Program-made: the position numbers and the translations under genes
From: Pseudomonadota bacterium
Lineage (GTDB): Bacteria; Pseudomonadota; Gammaproteobacteria; Competibacterales; Competibacteraceae
NCBI GenBank assembly: GCA_018262135.1
Contig: JAGTSD010000069.1
Span: forward strand, 1-7,937
Length of the DNA: 7,937 nt
Direction: 5' to 3'
Shown: positions 5,823-7,937 of the stretch, piece after piece
How the letters are laid out: every line of letters starts with the position of its first letter
Position numbering within the stretch: the first letter of the stretch is position 1
Notes under the pieces: generated by a model
The model's input: the letters and a program-made list of their open reading frames with translations, nothing else
The model's database searches: none
Told to the model about the DNA's origin: nothing

Positions 5823-6981
5823 ACGAGCGGCATCCGCCCGCCGCATGGCGGACATCGCGCCGTTCCACGTCATGGCGCTGCTGGCCCGCGCCCGGGAACT
5901 GGAAGCGACGGGCCGCTCCATCATCCACATGGAAGTCGGCGAACCGGATTTTCCGACCGCCGCCCCGATCATCGCCGCCGGCCAGCGGGCGCTGGCGGAG
6001 GGCCGCACCCGCTACACGGCCGCCGCCGGTTTGCCGGAATTGCGCCAGGCGATCAGCGACCACTACCGGGAGCGGTATGGGGTGGCGGTTCCCGCGCGGC
6101 GCATCCTGATCACTCCCGGCGCTTCGGGCGCGCTGCAACTGGCGACGGCGGTGCTGATCAATCCCGGCGACCGGGTGTTGCTGGCCGATCCGGGCTATCC
6201 CTGCAACCGGCATTTCGTGCGGCTGGTGGAAGGCGAGGCGGTGGGAATTCCGGTCGGGCCGGAGACCGGCTATCAGCTTACCGCCGATCTGGTGGAGCAA
6301 TATTGGGACGAGCGGACGGTCGCGGTGCTGCTGGCCTCGCCGGCCAATCCCACCGGCACGGTGATCGCACCCGATGAGGTGGCGGCCATCGTCGCTACGG
6401 TCGAGGCGCGCGGCGGGCGGGTGATCATGGACGAGATCTATCACGGTCTGGTGTACGGCGCGCCAGTACAAACTGCGCTGGCGGTTTCGGAGCGGGTTCT
6501 GGTCGTCAACAGCTTTTCCAAATATTACGGGATGACCGGCTGGCGGCTGGGCTGGCTGGTCGCGTCGGACGATGGCGTCGGTGACGCCGAGAAGCTGGCG
6601 CAGAACCTGTACTTGGCGGCGTCCACCCCGGCGCAATACGCGGCGCTGGCGGCCTTTAACCCGGAGGCGCAGGCGATTTTCGAGGAGCGGCGGCGGGAAT
6701 TTCAGGCGCGGCGGGATTTTTTGCTGCCGGCGCTGCGCGAGCTGGGTTTTCACATCCCCGTCACCCCGGATGGTGCGTTCTATCTCTACGCCGACTGCGG
6801 CCGTTTCACTGACGACAGCTACGGGTTCGCCCTGCGCCTGCTGGAGGAAACCGGCGTCGCTATCACGCCAGGCATTGATTTCGGCCACCACCGGCCGCAA
6901 CAGCACGTCCGCTTTGCCTACACCAACGCGATTCCGCAACTGGCCGAGGGGGTGGAGCGGCTAAGGCGGGTAAATCGTTAG
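5812..6981 (+). CDS. Class I/II pyridoxal phosphate-dependent aminotransferase
   Basis: About 389 residues from a TTG start at 5812, or 378 from ATG 5845. It is a fold-type I PLP aminotransferase of the aspartate/alanine/aromatic group. Positions below count from TTG. The N-terminus RRMADIAPFHVMALLARA and HMEVGEPDFPT are typical of a common proteobacterial subgroup. GASGA at 103-107 binds PLP phosphate. ASPANPTGT (about 176-183) contains the PLP-contacting Asn179. Asp207 and Tyr210 lie in IMDEIYHG. Lys237 in NSFSKYYGMTGWRLGW is the Schiff-base lysine, and Arg367 in HVRFAYTN should bind the substrate carboxylate. All key residues are present, so it should be active; the substrate cannot be told from sequence. 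The TTG is preferred because homologues carry several residues before the RMxxI segment. It probably is translated together with pilU and ends just before repeat-like DNA. Confidence 0.92.
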   Translation: MASERAASARRMADIAPFHVMALLARARELEATGRSIIHMEVGEPDFPTAAPIIAAGQRALAEGRTRYTAAAGLPELRQAISDHYRERYGVAVPARRILITPGASGALQLATAVLINPGDRVLLADPGYPCNRHFVRLVEGEAVGIPVGPETGYQLTADLVEQYWDERTVAVLLASPANPTGTVIAPDEVAAIVATVEARGGRVIMDEIYHGLVYGAPVQTALAVSERVLVVNSFSKYYGMTGWRLGWLVASDDGVGDAEKLAQNLYLAASTPAQYAALAAFNPEAQAIFEERRREFQARRDFLLPALRELGFHIPVTPDGAFYLYADCGRFTDDSYGFALRLLEETGVAITPGIDFGHHRPQQHVRFAYTNAIPQLAEGVERLRRVNR

Positions 6982-7007
6982 GGTCAGGTCTTGTCTTTTG
7001 CCTTTCC
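6981..7007. repeat. Possible short interspersed repeat motif (GGGTCAGGTCTTG type)
   Basis: Immediately at the stop codon of the aminotransferase lies GGGTCAGGTCTTG followed by TCTTTTGCCTTTCC. I recall very similar non-coding words (CAAGACCTGACCC on the other strand) recurring in several proteobacterial genomes, often near REP-associated or IS200-like transposase genes. Only one copy is present here, so the repeat nature rests on memory and not on this window. Confidence 0.3.
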
Positions 7008-7016
7008 AGAGTTTCA

Positions 7017-7048
7017 GCCTGGCCCCTCTGTTGACCTGATTGCCAGGC
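7017..7048. repeat. Inverted repeat GCCTGGC/GCCAGGC after the aminotransferase gene
   Basis: A perfect 7-base inverted repeat, GCCTGGC (7017-7023) and GCCAGGC (7042-7048), with an 18-base loop containing TGTTGACC. It is not followed by a T run, so it is a poor intrinsic terminator. It lies directly before the ATG of the IstA-like fragment and could be part of the left end of a lost insertion sequence. Confidence 0.3.
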
Positions 7049-7063
7049 GACCGAGGAGCCCTG

Positions 7064-7234
7064 ATGAACCGGAGACTGAAGGTGGAGCTATTCGAACAGA
7101 CCCGACGGGAAAATGAGTTTGGCATCGAGACCATTACCGCCGGAATCACCGGGTCCTGCCCGATCCCGCCGGTGGCTGAGTTACTGGACTCAAGGAGATG
7201 CAGGTTTGTCACATGGATGGCTTGTTGCGGCTGA
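7064..7234 (+). pseudogene. Truncated IS21-family IstA-like transposase N-terminus
   Basis: A 56-codon frame starting at ATG 7064, with GAGGAG at 7053-7058 (5 nt spacing), a strong translation start. Residues 3-22 (RRLKVELFEQTRRENEFGIE) closely resemble the N-terminus of IS21-family IstA transposases, where VELFEQIRREYEFG leads into the helix-turn-helix that ends in VHRRMVR. After about residue 24 the similarity stops. The following residues (TAGITGSCPIPPVAELLD) do not give the helix-turn-helix, and neither alternative frame restores it convincingly. The frame closes at 7232-7234. No istB or catalytic domain is nearby. I read this as a decayed remnant of an insertion sequence. A small unrelated gene that keeps this start is the alternative. 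Confidence 0.5.
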
Positions 7235-7345
7235 GTGTGTTTTTTTGAGGGAGAAGCGAGCCAGGGTTGTATGGAGTCTCAGAAAACCACTATTAAAACA
7301 TCGCCTTACTCTGACTGGCGAAAAATTATAACGTTTCGGATAACC
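7235..7345. other. AT-richer non-coding stretch
   Basis: Between the IstA-like fragment and the REP-like hairpin there is no frame with a credible start or family similarity. The base composition is visibly richer in A and T than the flanking genes, including a run of seven T at 7240-7246 and AAAAATTATAAC at 7321-7332. It may be debris from the lost insertion element or the far edge of it. No clear promoter or terminator hairpin was seen. Confidence 0.4.
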
Positions 7346-7378
7346 GGCTAGGGATGGAGCGCAGCGGAATTGCCAGCC
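7346..7378. repeat. REP-like imperfect hairpin with GATGGAGCGCAGCGGAAT core
   Basis: GGCTAGGGAT (7346-7355) pairs imperfectly with ATTGCCAGCC (7369-7378): seven Watson-Crick pairs and one G-U in ten, with the 13-base loop GGAGCGCAGCGGA. The core resembles a hairpin repeat I recall as common between genes in beta- and gammaproteobacteria, whose usual form has CCCGGAT and ATCCGGG arms around the same loop. The arms here have drifted. It lies 31 nt beyond the stop of the minus-strand META gene and could act as a 3' hairpin for it. Single copy in this window. Confidence 0.4.
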
Positions 7379-7409
7379 CGTGTTGATGCAGTTGTTGGGC
7401 GTCCCGTCC

Positions 7410-7937
7410 CTAATTCAGCGCTACCGCCTCGAACCGTGCGCTTACAGCGTCTGTCGCATCCAGAAGTTCGAGGTGGCTGCCGCGGATGCGGTAGCGCTCC
7501 ACATGCTCCAGCGCCTTGAGGAGCCGTTTCTCCTGGTCCATGCCATCGGGACAGGACATCATGGTCGCCGCCATGCGGCCGAAACGCAGCCGGTCACCGT
7601 TGAGCTCGAAGCTGCCGGTCATGCGGTTGCAGCCGCCGCTCCCGGCGACACGCAACGCGTCGGTAGCAAACCTCAGGTGCGCTTCGCGCTGCTTGGTGGC
7701 CGCAGATGCGGGGTTGTCGCCCAGGCGCACGAGCTTCCAATAGGTACCACGCAGGGGGCTATCAGCCAAGGTGTTGCCACAGCTTTCGCGAGGCCAGACG
7801 GCGATGAATCGCTCAACCACCAATGTCCTTTGCATTGGGCGGCCTTCCTCCAGCGACGGGCGCTCTGTAATCAGGCCCTCCAGGCTCGCCAACAGGGGCT
7901 GCCCCGGTTGTAGGCTGGCCTGGAGATACGCAGTCTC
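7410..7937 (-). CDS. NlpE-like plus META domain envelope protein (N-terminus outside window)
   Basis: The frame is open from the window edge at 7937 to the TAG at 7410-7412, giving 176 residues of a longer protein. A TTG at 7892 could be taken as a start but is internal: the 15 codons before it (ETAYLQASLQPGQPL) continue the same domain. Residues 1 to about 55 look like the end of an NlpE-like copper-resistance domain, with ASLEG, ITERP and LVVERFIAVWPRESC. The META domain (HslJ-like) spans about 62-173: LRGTYWKLVRLGD, then GCNRMTG at 102-108, then MMSC with Cys129. META-domain proteins are outer-membrane lipoproteins or periplasmic proteins linked to heat shock, antibiotic or copper tolerance. 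A signal peptide or lipobox should lie beyond the edge. It converges on the aminotransferase gene across the repeat-rich gap. Confidence 0.82.
   Translation of the reverse strand, partial: ETAYLQASLQPGQPLLASLEGLITERPSLEEGRPMQRTLVVERFIAVWPRESCGNTLADSPLRGTYWKLVRLGDNPASAATKQREAHLRFATDALRVAGSGGCNRMTGSFELNGDRLRFGRMAATMMSCPDGMDQEKRLLKALEHVERYRIRGSHLELLDATDAVSARFEAVALN

Noticed and set aside
5737..6939. A 400-codon open frame on the minus strand opposite the aminotransferase
   Set aside because: It is the mirror of a GC-rich coding gene whose product has all PLP aminotransferase motifs. The antisense product is low in family-like structure and rich in Arg, Gln and His, as antisense frames usually are.
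7113..7331. A 72-codon + strand frame downstream of the IstA-like start
   Set aside because: Tested as a frameshifted continuation of the transposase, but it does not show the helix-turn-helix or any later IstA motif, and it has no ribosome binding site.
1..7937. Defence island, CRISPR array, toxin-antitoxin or biosynthetic cluster
   Set aside because: No spaced direct repeats, no recognisable effector pair and no run of accessory genes. One partial DUF4143 ATPase is not enough, and the squalene-synthase-like gene lacks hopanoid or carotenoid partners.

Overview
The window is chromosomal DNA from a GC-rich gammaproteobacterium. This follows from gene content: a YciK-type reductase, a soluble transhydrogenase (SthA) closely matching the enterobacterial and pseudomonad proteins, and the type IV pilus ATPase PilU. 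A lineage such as Competibacteraceae or Chromatiales is possible, but that is inference; no rRNA or other taxonomic marker is present. No tRNA, CRISPR array or complete mobile element was seen.

Left part (1-3048): the 3' end of a DUF4143-type AAA ATPase gene enters on the + strand. It converges on a tight four-gene minus-strand cluster that reads, from its promoter side, universal stress protein, DUF4124 envelope protein, squalene-synthase-like protein, yciK. The members overlap by 26 nt or are separated by 51 and 40 nt, so one transcript is likely. The squalene-synthase-like protein has lost most of its catalytic aspartates and resembles the NDUFAF6 group of complex I assembly factors more than a prenyl synthase. 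The YciK protein lacks the usual catalytic serine.

Middle part (3049-6981): a 205-base divergent spacer separates the stress protein from sthA (+). sthA is followed after 13 nt by pilU, whose end probably overlaps the start of a class I PLP aminotransferase gene. The three look co-transcribed although their known roles (redox balance, pilus retraction, amino-acid metabolism) differ.

Right part (6982-7937): a 428-base stretch without an intact gene holds short repeat-like sequences and a 56-codon frame that resembles the start of an IS21-family IstA transposase. It is followed by a minus-strand gene for an NlpE-like plus META-domain envelope protein, cut by the window edge.

Most of the window is ordinary housekeeping sequence. 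The best candidates for something unusual are the catalytically degenerate squalene-synthase-like protein and the repeat and insertion debris around 6981-7378. I found no convincing new multi-gene system.
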